Assembly: GCF_000225525.1 (NCBI RefSeq)
Contig: NZ_AGBF01000012.1
Location: 21,286 to 85,285, forward strand
Length of the DNA: 64,000 bases
DNA from: Streptomyces zinciresistens K42
GTDB lineage: Bacteria > Actinomycetota > Actinomycetes > Streptomycetales > Streptomycetaceae
Reading direction: 5' to 3'
Position 1 is the stretch's first letter. Each line of letters opens with the position of its first letter. This document shows, in pieces, positions 8,279 through 16,278 of the stretch. Position numbers and translations under genes: made by a program. The notes below the pieces were generated by a model. It was not told where the DNA came from. It saw nothing but the letters and a program-made list of their open reading frames with translations, and did no database searches.

Positions 8279-9745
8279 TCAGCCGTACTGCCACTGGGTC
8301 CCAGTTCCCCGGTATTCCTCGACCGGGATCGGTCGGACACCCGGGCGCATGCGCTCGCGGTAGAGAACGCCGTCGAGGTGGTCGAGCTCGTGGGCGACGA
8401 GGCGGGCCATCCCTTGCGTGAAGCGGGACAGCCGCGTGTTGCCGTCGAGGTCGCAGTGCGCGACGACGATGCTGAGGGGGCGGGGAACGCGACCACGGAC
8501 GTCGAAAAAACTCAAGCATCCTTCGAACTGCTCGTCCTGGTCCGCGGACGTCTCCTCAATAGTGGCGTTCAGCAGCACGATTGGCTCGGCTTCCGGGTCC
8601 GGAGGGACGACCACGGCTGCAGAGCGGTCGATGTCGAGCTGAGGGGCGGCGATGCCCATGCCCTTACCGAACGTGTGCAGTTCCCGGACCCGTTCGGTGG
8701 CACGGAAGAGTTCACCGACGATGCGCTGGGCCTCAGCGGCTTCGGCCGGCAGGTCGAACGGACGGGCCGGGCTGGAGAGGACAGGGGCGCCTTCCTGGAC
8801 GATGCCGGCGTTCGCCATGGCCTGGCTCGCGGAGAGGGTGCTCACAGGGGTGTTCTCTTTCGTGTCGGGATCCTTGAGGCGCCATTCCAAGCGGAAGCGG
8901 GCGTGCAGGGGTGGGTCCATCGTGGTCCAGGCGAAGACCGTCCGGTCACCCCTCGCACTCTGCCGAGGAGGCGTACGCAAAGGCGCAAAGTCCGTACTCA
9001 TGGAGGTCTCCGTCCCCCAGACGGTCGGCTCGGTCAGGGTCGGAAAGGCGAGTTCCACGGAAAGGCGCCGGGTCGGCAACCGGACAGCCCGCTGAAACCA
9101 GGGACCCCATTTGTCGGCGCTGACGCTGTAGGAGTAAGTGATCTCCGCTTCCTGGCCCGGGTAGAGAGGGAAGCGGCTGGTGGCGCTCTGGAACTGAAGC
9201 CACACCTCCTTGAACGCGTCACGGTCGTGTTTGACGGTCCAGCCCATGGGATCTTCACCGCAGTGGGCTTCCAGACCAAGTTCCTCCCAGGTCAGAGGGT
9301 GGCGCCGGTAAAGGGCGTTGGAGCGCTCCGGTTCGGAGGGGTAGCGGTCAACGTTAATGCGGACGAGGTAGCGCGTGACGGGATCAGCACCGACGTTACG
9401 CAGAAGCCGGCGCATCCGCAGGTGGAAGGTGCTGCCGTCGAAGTCCAGGGCCGCATCGTCTTCCAGCACCAGCAGAGCTGTGTGGGAAGGGGGCTCGGAC
9501 TGCTCAGCCTTGGGCCAAGTGGTGTCGGTCCGCTGCCAAGCACTCCACAAGGCACCGCCGGCATCGAGTTCCGCATCAGCGCGGCGAGCGAGGTGGGCGC
9601 TGCCATGCTCGCGGCCGGCCTCGAGATGGCTGACGTACGAGGGGTCAACGTTGAGTCGCGCCGCCAAAGCCCTCTTAGACAGACTCCGAACGGTTCGCCA
9701 ATGCGTGAGTTCAGCGGCGAACGTGCCGCGCTCCTCGCTGTCCAA
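8279..9745 (-). CDS. Helix-turn-helix / peptide deformylase fusion
   Basis: A protein of 488 residues. Residues 1-60 form an XRE-type helix-turn-helix (RALAARLNVDPSYVSHLEAG). A middle section of about 250 residues is of unknown type. The C-terminal third is a peptide deformylase with all three motifs: GMGIAAPQ (about 362), EGCLS (about 408) and HELDH (about 452). Deformylases remove N-formyl groups using Fe/Zn. Because all metal ligands are kept, catalysis or sensing of deformylase ligands are both possible. It is transcribed away from queD, so it may regulate the deazaguanine operon. Confidence 0.85.
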   Translation of the reverse strand: MDSEERGTFAAELTHWRTVRSLSKRALAARLNVDPSYVSHLEAGREHGSAHLARRADAELDAGGALWSAWQRTDTTWPKAEQSEPPSHTALLVLEDDAALDFDGSTFHLRMRRLLRNVGADPVTRYLVRINVDRYPSEPERSNALYRRHPLTWEELGLEAHCGEDPMGWTVKHDRDAFKEVWLQFQSATSRFPLYPGQEAEITYSYSVSADKWGPWFQRAVRLPTRRLSVELAFPTLTEPTVWGTETSMSTDFAPLRTPPRQSARGDRTVFAWTTMDPPLHARFRLEWRLKDPDTKENTPVSTLSASQAMANAGIVQEGAPVLSSPARPFDLPAEAAEAQRIVGELFRATERVRELHTFGKGMGIAAPQLDIDRSAAVVVPPDPEAEPIVLLNATIEETSADQDEQFEGCLSFFDVRGRVPRPLSIVVAHCDLDGNTRLSRFTQGMARLVAHELDHLDGVLYRERMRPGVRPIPVEEYRGTGTQWQYG

Positions 9746-10072
9746 GGCGCCTTTCCCCTCTGGGAGTTCGGCAAGATCGTGAGTGAGTGCCCCTCACCAT
9801 CGCCTCATCCTGCCCGGCGAGTGCTCAATGGTGCTAGCTGGCGGGCGTTGTGTCGTAATCGGCGTACGTCAGCGGCCGCCCTTCGCTCGTCGCCGCAGGA
9901 TGACCACCAACTCCTATTGCTGCACGCACAGTTGAGCGACACACGATCACCTCGGCGAACTGGTGCATGGTGCGAGCGTACGGCCCACCAGGGCTCAGGC
10001 ACGATGGCCGACCTCTGTGTGTACTGCTCCGGCGGCCTGAGCCGCCTCGTTCCCTACTCCCGAAGGAAGCTC
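9746..10072. promoter_or_regulatory. Divergent control region between the deformylase fusion and queD
   Basis: About 330 bases separate the two divergent genes and must hold both promoters. No classical -35/-10 pair or preQ1-riboswitch core could be identified with confidence. An alternative upstream ATG at 10003, in frame with queD, would add residues including CVYCSGG. The GAAGGA ribosome site just before 10073 favours the later start. Confidence 0.45.
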
Positions 10073-10483
10073 ATGGATCTCAACTCCGTTCCGCTGCCGT
10101 CCGGGGCCTTCACCATCGGCAAGAAGTTCGGATTCGAGGCTGGCCACCGCCTCCCCGGGCTGGCGCCCGAGCACAAGTGCTCCCGCCAGCACGGCCACAG
10201 CTACGAGGTGGAGGTCATCCTGACGGCTCCGCATCTGGAAGAGCCAGGGTTCGTCACCGATTTCGGCGCTCTCGCCCCGTTCAAAAAGTTCCTGGACACC
10301 GAACTGGACCACCGCAACCTGCACGAGATCCTCCCCTTCGAGCCGACCTCGGAGCGCCTGGCCCAGTTCCTGGCTGGCTGGTTCATCCAGAACCTCCTGG
10401 AGAAGGTTCCCGGCCGCCTGGTCGCGGTCCTCGTCCGCGAGACCGGCAGTAGTTGGGCACGCTTCGATGTGGAGGGGCAGTGA
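10073..10483 (+). CDS. queD: 6-carboxytetrahydropterin synthase QueD
   Basis: A protein of 136 residues. The zinc ligands are His25 (FEAGHRLPG) and His40/His42 (CSRQHGHSY), with catalytic Cys36. QueD converts 7,8-dihydroneopterin triphosphate into 6-carboxy-5,6,7,8-tetrahydropterin, the second step of 7-deazaguanine synthesis. The start follows a GAAGGA ribosome site at about 10062. It is followed by queE with a GTGA overlap and then folE, so steps one to three of the pathway are clustered here. Confidence 0.93.
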   Translation: MDLNSVPLPSGAFTIGKKFGFEAGHRLPGLAPEHKCSRQHGHSYEVEVILTAPHLEEPGFVTDFGALAPFKKFLDTELDHRNLHEILPFEPTSERLAQFLAGWFIQNLLEKVPGRLVAVLVRETGSSWARFDVEGQ

Positions 10484-11226
10484 CCACACTCGAGTCGATC
10501 GTCAACGGACCGACGACGGACGATGCCGAGTTATGGCTGATCGTTGCGGAGTGCTTCGGCGTCGAGGTGCCGACCTTCCAGGGCGAAGGGCCGAGCTGTG
10601 GGCACCCTGCCCTGTTCATCCGCCTCTCCCGGTGCAACCTGACCTGCGCGAAGTGCGACACGAAGTACACCTGGGACTGGTCCCAGTTCGACCCGCGCAA
10701 GGAGTCGACGAGGCGGTCTGTGGCGGACCTGGTGTCCTGGGGCACGTCCTCGCCGGTGGAGCTGGTCGTGATCACCGGTGGTGAACCGCTGATCCAGCAG
10801 CCGCGCCTGGTGCCTCTCGTCCGGAAGCTGCTGGCCGCCGGAAAGCGGGTCGAGTTCGAGACGAACGGGACCATCGCTCCTCTCCCTGAGCTGATAGTCG
10901 AAGGGGTTCGGTTCAACGTCTCGCCCAAGCTCGCCAGTTTCGGCGTGAAAGAGGCCAAGAGCCTCGTACCCGCCGCGCTGGAGGCGTTCGCGGCCTCCGA
11001 GCGGGCGGCGTTCAAGTTCGTCGCTTCCACGGTGGCCGACCTCGACCGGATCGCCGAGCTCGCCGATGCGCACCGGCTCGCACCGGTGTGGGTGATGCCG
11101 GAAGGCACCACCGCTGAGGAGATCACCGCAACCACTCGGGTCCTCGCGGACGCGGTCGCGGCCCGGCACTGGCGCTTCACCACCCGGCTCCACGTGATCG
11201 CTTTCGCTGACGCCCGAGGCCGCTGA
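10480..11226 (+). CDS. queE: 7-carboxy-7-deazaguanine synthase QueE (radical SAM)
   Basis: A protein of 248 residues counted from the GTG that overlaps the queD stop. It shows the QueE opening FQGEGPSCGHPALFIRLSR and the radical-SAM cysteines Cys52, Cys56 and Cys59 (CNLTCAKC), then TGGEPL. QueE ring-contracts 6-carboxytetrahydropterin to 7-carboxy-7-deazaguanine (CDG). No QueC, which would turn CDG into preQ0, is found in the window, so CDG may be the true branch point. Confidence 0.93.
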   Translation: MTTLESIVNGPTTDDAELWLIVAECFGVEVPTFQGEGPSCGHPALFIRLSRCNLTCAKCDTKYTWDWSQFDPRKESTRRSVADLVSWGTSSPVELVVITGGEPLIQQPRLVPLVRKLLAAGKRVEFETNGTIAPLPELIVEGVRFNVSPKLASFGVKEAKSLVPAALEAFAASERAAFKFVASTVADLDRIAELADAHRLAPVWVMPEGTTAEEITATTRVLADAVAARHWRFTTRLHVIAFADARGR

Positions 11227-11275
11227 GCTCCCGCCCGCCTGCTCCGTTCCCCAGCCCTGGAAGCGAGAGAAGCCC

Positions 11276-11911
11276 ATGACGACATCTGTCGCCAGCTCCG
11301 AGCCGGACCTGAGCCCCGTCCCCGTTGCCGGCCCCTGTGGCGCGGCCATCGACACTTGCCGGGTCGCCGACCTGATCGCCCAGCTCCTGGTCGCGTTGGG
11401 CGAGGACCCCGCTCGCGAGGGCCTGGCCGGCACCCCGGACCGTGTCGCGGCCTGGTGGCGCGCGTTCCTGTCCCCGGACGATGCCGCGACGGCCACCTGT
11501 TTCACCGAGTCCCAGCTGAGCGATCAGCTGGTCATCGTGGGCGGCATGAGCGTGTGGTCGCTCTGTGAACACCACATGCTGCCCATGAACCTTCAGGTCA
11601 CCGCCGGATACGTGCCTAACGGGGAGGTGGTGGGTCTGTCGAAGTTCGGGCGGATCGCCCAGCACTACGCCGGCCGACTCCAGGTTCAAGAACGCTTCAC
11701 CCAGCAGTTCGCCGAGCACCTGGCCGGCGTGATCGGACGCGAAGACGTCGCCGTCGCCGTCCGCGGTGTGCACCTGTGCATGAGCATGCGCGGCGTGCGG
11801 ATGGAGGCCGCCCGCACCACCACGGTGCACGCCGGCGGCCAGTTCCGGAGTGACCCAGTGCTCAACCAGCAGTTCGTCACCCTCGCCGCCGCCCAGTGGA
11901 ACGCGGCCTGA
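11276..11911 (+). CDS. folE: GTP cyclohydrolase I FolE
   Basis: A protein of 211 residues with the zinc/active-site motifs of type I GTP cyclohydrolases: SLCEHHMLP (Cys97, His99, His100) and GVHLCMSMRGV. It makes dihydroneopterin triphosphate from GTP, feeding QueD. A dedicated copy next to queD and queE is typical of 7-deazapurine natural-product clusters such as those for toyocamycin and tubercidin. A GAGAGAAG ribosome site precedes the ATG. Confidence 0.93.
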   Translation: MTTSVASSEPDLSPVPVAGPCGAAIDTCRVADLIAQLLVALGEDPAREGLAGTPDRVAAWWRAFLSPDDAATATCFTESQLSDQLVIVGGMSVWSLCEHHMLPMNLQVTAGYVPNGEVVGLSKFGRIAQHYAGRLQVQERFTQQFAEHLAGVIGREDVAVAVRGVHLCMSMRGVRMEAARTTTVHAGGQFRSDPVLNQQFVTLAAAQWNAA

Positions 11912-11954
11912 TTCCCGACCGGCAAGCAAGCAAACCAAGAAGGAGGTGCAGCAG

Positions 11955-12485
11955 ATGGCCACGTCCCCGCCGCCGCCCGCGCCCAACGCTGACCGGCCCG
12001 CCCCCCTGTACCTGACGTGGGACGACATCGGCGCCGCCACGCAGGCCCTCGCCGAACTGGTGACGGTCGGCGGGATACCGCAGGCCGTGGTGGGCATCGT
12101 GCGCGGCGGCATGATCCCGGCCGTGTGGCTCTCCCACCGTCTCGGGATCCGCGACGTACGAACGGTCGAGGTCACCCGCACCACCGTAGACGGCATTAAC
12201 GCCGCCAAGACCCTGCTGCCGATCGTCCGCAACCCCGCCTCGCTCGGCGACCTGACGGACTTGGACGTGCTGCTCGTCGACGACATCGCCGGCAGCGGCG
12301 CGACCCTCGCCCACACGGCCGACCTGCTCCGCGCCCTGGGCCCCGCCCGGGTGCGCACCGCGGTCCTCACCGTGAATCGGGCCAACTGGACGCAGGAGGC
12401 CGACCCCGACCGCGCCATCGACCACATCGCATCGCTGAACGACACCTGGATCGTTTTCCCGTGGGAGGGACAGCATGAGCACTGA
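11955..12485 (+). CDS. Phosphoribosyltransferase, type I
   Basis: A protein of 176 residues starting behind a strong AGGAGG site. The PRPP loop is VLLVDDIAGSGAT, and the segment GIVRGGMIPAVWLSHRL matches guanine/xanthine phosphoribosyltransferases. In tubercidin and toyocamycin clusters, a homologous enzyme adds ribose-5-phosphate to a deazaguanine base. The same role on CDG or a derivative is the natural inference here. Its end overlaps a 34-codon open frame that leads into the next gene. Confidence 0.85.
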   Translation: MATSPPPPAPNADRPAPLYLTWDDIGAATQALAELVTVGGIPQAVVGIVRGGMIPAVWLSHRLGIRDVRTVEVTRTTVDGINAAKTLLPIVRNPASLGDLTDLDVLLVDDIAGSGATLAHTADLLRALGPARVRTAVLTVNRANWTQEADPDRAIDHIASLNDTWIVFPWEGQHEH

Positions 12486-12579
12486 ACTGAGCGAGCAGTA
12501 CCGACCCCGACCGGGCGCTCCGGCGGTGGCTACCGGCTGGGCGCCTGGGCTGCTGTTCGTGTGCCGGAGGCCGGCATGA
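12475..12579 (+). CDS. Possible 34-residue micro-ORF coupling two genes
   Basis: The ATG at 12475 lies inside the phosphoribosyltransferase stop region, and the TGA overlaps the next gene's ATG as ATGA. It would encode MSTELSEQYRPRPGAPAVAT and 14 further residues. Such bridging frames can hand ribosomes from one gene to the next; the peptide itself may be unimportant. A similar frame precedes the second kinase-like gene. Chance occurrence in GC-rich DNA is possible. Confidence 0.3.
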   Translation: MSTELSEQYRPRPGAPAVATGWAPGLLFVCRRPA

Positions 12580-13298
12580 CCACCACCAGGGTTCCCAGGC
12601 CCCGCCGCGATTGGGAGGCTCCCGATCGGCCGCTGTGGGTGAGCGTTGAGGGCATCAATGGGGTCGGCAAGACCACGGCCGTCCGCGCGGTGGCCGCCTC
12701 GCTCGGCTCGCGGTGCCTTCGGCTGGACGAGCTGACCGACCAGGCCGGCGACACCCTGCCCGGCCAGGTGATCGCCGCCCTCGCCGCGGGCGGGGACGTC
12801 TGTCTGCGGACCGGGCATCCGGTCGTGGAGACGCTCGCGCTGCTGGCGCTGAAGTTCCGCGAGTTCGAGCGCCTCACCCCCGAGATGCTGGCCGGCGTCG
12901 ACGTGGTCCTCGAGGACCGCGGGGTGGACAGCGTGGCCGTGTGTCAGGGGGCGATCCTGCACGACGAGCACCTGCCAACGCCCGCCCGGGCGGTGGCGGA
13001 GCAGATCCTGGCCACTGCCCGCCGGTGGCGGTCGATGCCGGACGCCACCCTCCTGCTGACCGGCGACCTAGAGGTCTGTGTGGCCCGGTTCGCCGCCCGG
13101 ATCGGGCGCACGCTGCCGGCGAGCGCCCTGGAGGTGATCGAGCAGACCGACTACCTGTACCGGGAGCTGGCCGCTGCCGAGCCGAACCGGTTCACCGTGA
13201 TCGACGTGACCGGCCACGGCCCGGAAGAGACCGGCAAGGCCGTCGAGGACGCCGTGCTCGCCCTCGTGGCACAGCGGGAGGTCAGCCGTGCTTCGTGA
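12576..13298 (+). CDS. Thymidylate-kinase-like P-loop kinase 1
   Basis: A protein of about 240 residues from the ATG at 12576 (GGAGG site just upstream). It has a thymidylate-kinase-type P-loop, SVEGINGVGKTT, and an Asp-Arg pair in VVLEDRGVDSVAVCQGA, comparable with the DR(Y/F) motif of dTMP kinases. The family phosphorylates nucleoside monophosphates. Inside this cluster it more likely acts on a modified nucleotide than on dTMP, but that is inferred. A paralogue lies at 15511. Confidence 0.75.
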   Translation: MTTTRVPRPRRDWEAPDRPLWVSVEGINGVGKTTAVRAVAASLGSRCLRLDELTDQAGDTLPGQVIAALAAGGDVCLRTGHPVVETLALLALKFREFERLTPEMLAGVDVVLEDRGVDSVAVCQGAILHDEHLPTPARAVAEQILATARRWRSMPDATLLLTGDLEVCVARFAARIGRTLPASALEVIEQTDYLYRELAAAEPNRFTVIDVTGHGPEETGKAVEDAVLALVAQREVSRAS

Positions 13299-14322
13299 CA
13301 TCACGCTGCTGTGGGCGCTGCGTTCGCCCTGCTCGTTCGGCTGCCCGCACTGCTACTTCGGAGAGTTGGCCGACCACAAGGAAGCGCTCCCCGTGGGCCC
13401 GGGCTTGCTGTCCCACATCCCTGTCCGCGACCTCGACCGCACCGTCATGGAGGAGTTCGCGCAGTCCCTGGCCGACTCGCCGGTCGAACGGGTCATCCTG
13501 GCCGGCGGCGAACCGCTGGACTGGCTGCCCACCCTGAGCCTGATCAAGACGATCAAGGACGCCGGGTGCGACGTCGTCGTCGCGACCAACGGCGTGCCGC
13601 TCACCCGGCCCGGCATGGCACGACGGCTCGTCGAGCTCGGCGTCGACGGGGTCTCGGTGTCCCTCGACAGCGCGGACGCAGCCGTCAACGACCTGCTGCG
13701 GCCGTCCCGGTCCGGCCGGGTCGGCCACCGCGAGGTCCTGGACGGCATCCGCGCCCTGCTGAGCGAGCGGGGCTCCGGGCCGAGCCCGCGGGTCGGCATC
13801 TACACCGTGGTCATGCGCGACCGCCCCCAGGAGATCACCGGCGTCGCCCGACTCGCCTCCGAGGTCGGCGTCGACTACTACGTCCCGCAGCCCATCTCCC
13901 TGCCCCCCGACCACAAGCTCTTCGCCGAGCGGTGCCACACCCCCGCCGACGTCCCTGCGGTCGAAGACCAACTGCGCCGCCTCCAGGCGGACCCGGGCGG
14001 GCTCGCCCTCCCCGACCCCGACTACGTGCGGCAGTTCCTCGCCTCGATCGCCACCCAGGACAGCGGCCGGGTCGCGGACTGCTTCGGCGGGGCGCAGTTG
14101 TTCTTCATCCAGCCCGACGGCTCGCTGTGGGACTGCCCGTCCGACCGCCGGATCGCCGCCACCGCCCCGGCGGAGCAGCGCAGCATAGTCGGCGCCGACG
14201 CGCGGATTCTGTTCGCCGGCCGTCCGGCGTGCACGGACTGCTCCCACTTCTCCCGGGACTGCGTGAACATGGGCCCGCTCGTGCTCGGCATGCCCCGTCT
14301 CCTCGCGCGGGAGGCAAGGTGA
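13288..14322 (+). CDS. Radical SAM enzyme with C-terminal cysteine cluster
   Basis: A protein of 344 residues from a GTG that overlaps the kinase gene. The CX3CX2C motif is CSFGCPHCYFG (Cys15, Cys19, Cys22), followed by AGGEPLDWLP. A C-terminal cysteine-rich segment (CTDCSHFSRDCVNMG, plus CFGGAQLFFI earlier) resembles the auxiliary cluster region of SPASM/twitch proteins. The substrate is unknown. It lies directly before a sugar-type aminotransferase, suggesting radical modification of a small molecule. A peptide substrate is less likely, because no convincing precursor was found. Confidence 0.85.
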   Translation: MLRDITLLWALRSPCSFGCPHCYFGELADHKEALPVGPGLLSHIPVRDLDRTVMEEFAQSLADSPVERVILAGGEPLDWLPTLSLIKTIKDAGCDVVVATNGVPLTRPGMARRLVELGVDGVSVSLDSADAAVNDLLRPSRSGRVGHREVLDGIRALLSERGSGPSPRVGIYTVVMRDRPQEITGVARLASEVGVDYYVPQPISLPPDHKLFAERCHTPADVPAVEDQLRRLQADPGGLALPDPDYVRQFLASIATQDSGRVADCFGGAQLFFIQPDGSLWDCPSDRRIAATAPAEQRSIVGADARILFAGRPACTDCSHFSRDCVNMGPLVLGMPRLLAREAR

Positions 14323-15431
14323 CCGGCCTGCCACCGCTCCCCCGGGCGGAGGACCTCGGCGACAGCGTGCTGGCGGCGCTGTCCCACATGCCCGACGCTA
14401 CCGGCGCCGAGTTCACCACCCGGTTCGAGCACGACCTCACCCAGGTGTTCGCCCAGCGGCACGCGGTCGCGGTGTCCTCCGGTACGACGGCCCTGCACGC
14501 TGCGTTGTCCGCGGCCGGGGTCGGGCCCGACGACGAGGTCCTGCTGCCGGCGCTCACCGTCATCATGACCGCCCAACCAGTCGTCCAGCTCGGCGCGAAG
14601 CCGGTGTTCGTCGACAGCGACCCCGACACCCTCGACCTCGACTACGCCGACGCCGCCTCCAAGGTCACGGGCCGGACCAAGGCGATCGTCCCGGTGCACC
14701 TGTGGGGCAGGATGGGCGCGCCCGTCAGCCTCCGCGCGTTCGCTGCGGAGCGGGAGCTCGCCATCGTCGAGGACGCCGCCCAGGCCGCGGGAACGTCGCG
14801 CGCCGGCGTCCCGGCCGGCTCGGTCGGCGCGGCCGGGTGCTTCAGCACGAAGGACGGCAAGATCCTCTGGAGCAACGAAGGCGGCTTCGTCCTGTCCGGC
14901 GATCCAGCCATCGCCGCCCACGTCCGGGCCTTCCGCGGCCACTGGCTGACGCCCCCGCCCGGCAGCCGCCCCCAGGAACAGCTCGGACTCCCAGGGCGTA
15001 TGCCCGAGCTGATCGCGGCACTCGCCCAGGCCAACCTGCTCCGGTTCCCGGCCCTGCTGGAGCGCCGCCGCGCCCAGACCGCCTACCTGCTGCGCGCCCT
15101 GACCGGCGCCCGCGGCCTCACGCCGCTCCAGCCGGCGACGGACGAGACGTGGAACCACTACTCCCCGCTCTTGCGCATCGGCCTGCCCAACCCCCGGGCG
15201 TTCGCCGAGCACCTCGCCCAGCTCGGAGTGCCTAGCTCCACCGGCAGCTTCCGCCTGGTGCCGTGCGACACCCGGCCCATGTTCACCGGCGGCGATCGGG
15301 CCCCGTGCCGCGGCGCCGCCCAGATTCTGGACCGCACCCTCGCCATCGTCCTGAGCGAGCGCGACGACGAAGCAGTCCTCGACCGCTACGCCGCCGTCCT
15401 CACCCGGGAGGCCGACGCATGGCGCGCCTGA
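14319..15431 (+). CDS. DegT/DnrJ/EryC1-family PLP aminotransferase 1
   Basis: A protein of 370 residues with SSGTTALHAAL at the phosphate-binding start, VEDAAQAAG and FSTKDGKILWSNEGG carrying the PLP lysine (Lys181 by alignment with K-xxxx-GEGG). The family aminates keto-sugars and cyclitols. In deazapurine or nucleoside clusters it would install an amino group on the sugar or side chain. It starts at GTG overlapping the radical SAM stop (GTGA) and is followed by a 31-codon frame. Confidence 0.88.
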   Translation: MTGLPPLPRAEDLGDSVLAALSHMPDATGAEFTTRFEHDLTQVFAQRHAVAVSSGTTALHAALSAAGVGPDDEVLLPALTVIMTAQPVVQLGAKPVFVDSDPDTLDLDYADAASKVTGRTKAIVPVHLWGRMGAPVSLRAFAAERELAIVEDAAQAAGTSRAGVPAGSVGAAGCFSTKDGKILWSNEGGFVLSGDPAIAAHVRAFRGHWLTPPPGSRPQEQLGLPGRMPELIAALAQANLLRFPALLERRRAQTAYLLRALTGARGLTPLQPATDETWNHYSPLLRIGLPNPRAFAEHLAQLGVPSSTGSFRLVPCDTRPMFTGGDRAPCRGAAQILDRTLAIVLSERDDEAVLDRYAAVLTREADAWRA

Positions 15432-15514
15432 CCAACCCCCGCAAGCCCGCACCCGCCGGCCAACTGGGTCCGGCGGCCCGCCGTCCCCGTCCCCGAACGG
15501 ATACCGCAGCATGA
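15419..15514 (+). CDS. Possible 31-residue micro-ORF coupling two genes
   Basis: The ATG at 15419 lies within the end of the aminotransferase gene, and its TGA overlaps the ATG of the next gene as ATGA. It would encode MARLTNPRKPAPAGQLGPAA plus 11 residues, very basic and rich in Pro/Arg. This repeats the layout seen before the first kinase-like gene, with unrelated sequence. It probably serves translational coupling if it is real. Confidence 0.3.
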   Translation: MARLTNPRKPAPAGQLGPAARRPRPRTDTAA

Positions 15515-16278
15515 CGATCACACCGATTCCCCCGTGCAGCCGCGGCCCGCTGATCTCCGCCGAGGGCCTCAACGGCGTCGGCAAGACCTACCTCACCAAC
15601 CGTGCCGTCGAGGCCCTGAAGACCAAGCCGTTGATGCTGGACGAGTTCTCCCAACGGGCCAACGGGCGCCCCGGGCTCGGGGAGACCCTGCTTCGCTCGC
15701 TGCGCGACGCCAGCGCCGGGGACCCGTTCCTGCGCGGCGGCACTCCGATGGCCGAGGCCCTGCTCCTCATGGCCATCAAGCGGCACGACCTGGACACTGT
15801 CCTGCCCGATCTGGCCCGCGGGCAGACCGTTATCGAAGGCCGCAGCGTGGACACCACCGCGGTGTGCCAGGCACTTCTGCTGCACCCCGACGACCCGGAC
15901 GCCGCCCTCCAGACGGCGACCGACCTGCTGGACCTCGCCTCCTCCTACCGGCCACTGCCGGACCTCACGATCCTCGTCACCGACGACGCCTCCAAGGCCG
16001 TGGAGCGCGCCCAGCGGCGCGACCGCTGCGTCTTCACCGACGAGCAGGCCGACTTCATGCGCGCGGCGTGCACGCTCTTCGAGCGGCTCGCCGCCACCGA
16101 CCCGGCCCGCTACCGGGTCGTGGACCGGCGAAGCGTCGACGAGTACGAGGCGGCCGAGCAGATCCGGGCGTGGATCCAGGGCGCCGGCGGCGCCCTGGCC
16201 TGCCTGATGGAGCCGTGGCAGGGCCCGGACGCGGCGTGCATGTGCTGTGGTCGGCGCACCACCGCGGAGGCGGCATGA
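15511..16278 (+). CDS. Thymidylate-kinase-like P-loop kinase 2
   Basis: A protein of 255 residues with P-loop SAEGLNGVGKTYL and TVIEGRSVDTTAVCQALLL, closely matching the layout of the paralogue at 12576 (VSVEGINGVGKTT, VVLEDRGVDSVAVCQG). In the second motif Asp-Arg is replaced by Gly-Arg, so the two copies probably differ in substrate or activity. A short C-terminal extension ends in CMCCG, a possible metal site. It is coupled to the HAD gene by ATGA. Confidence 0.75.
   Translation: MTITPIPPCSRGPLISAEGLNGVGKTYLTNRAVEALKTKPLMLDEFSQRANGRPGLGETLLRSLRDASAGDPFLRGGTPMAEALLLMAIKRHDLDTVLPDLARGQTVIEGRSVDTTAVCQALLLHPDDPDAALQTATDLLDLASSYRPLPDLTILVTDDASKAVERAQRRDRCVFTDEQADFMRAACTLFERLAATDPARYRVVDRRSVDEYEAAEQIRAWIQGAGGALACLMEPWQGPDAACMCCGRRTTAEAA

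Noticed and set aside
9746..10072. A preQ1 riboswitch in front of queD.
   Set aside because: No aptamer-like stem-loop with A-rich tail could be drawn, and the pathway does not include queC or queF here.
12475..15514. Micro-ORFs as precursor peptides for the radical SAM enzyme (a RiPP).
   Set aside because: They have no Cys/Thr/Ser-rich core or leader pattern, are unlike each other and overlap both neighbours. Translational coupling explains them better.
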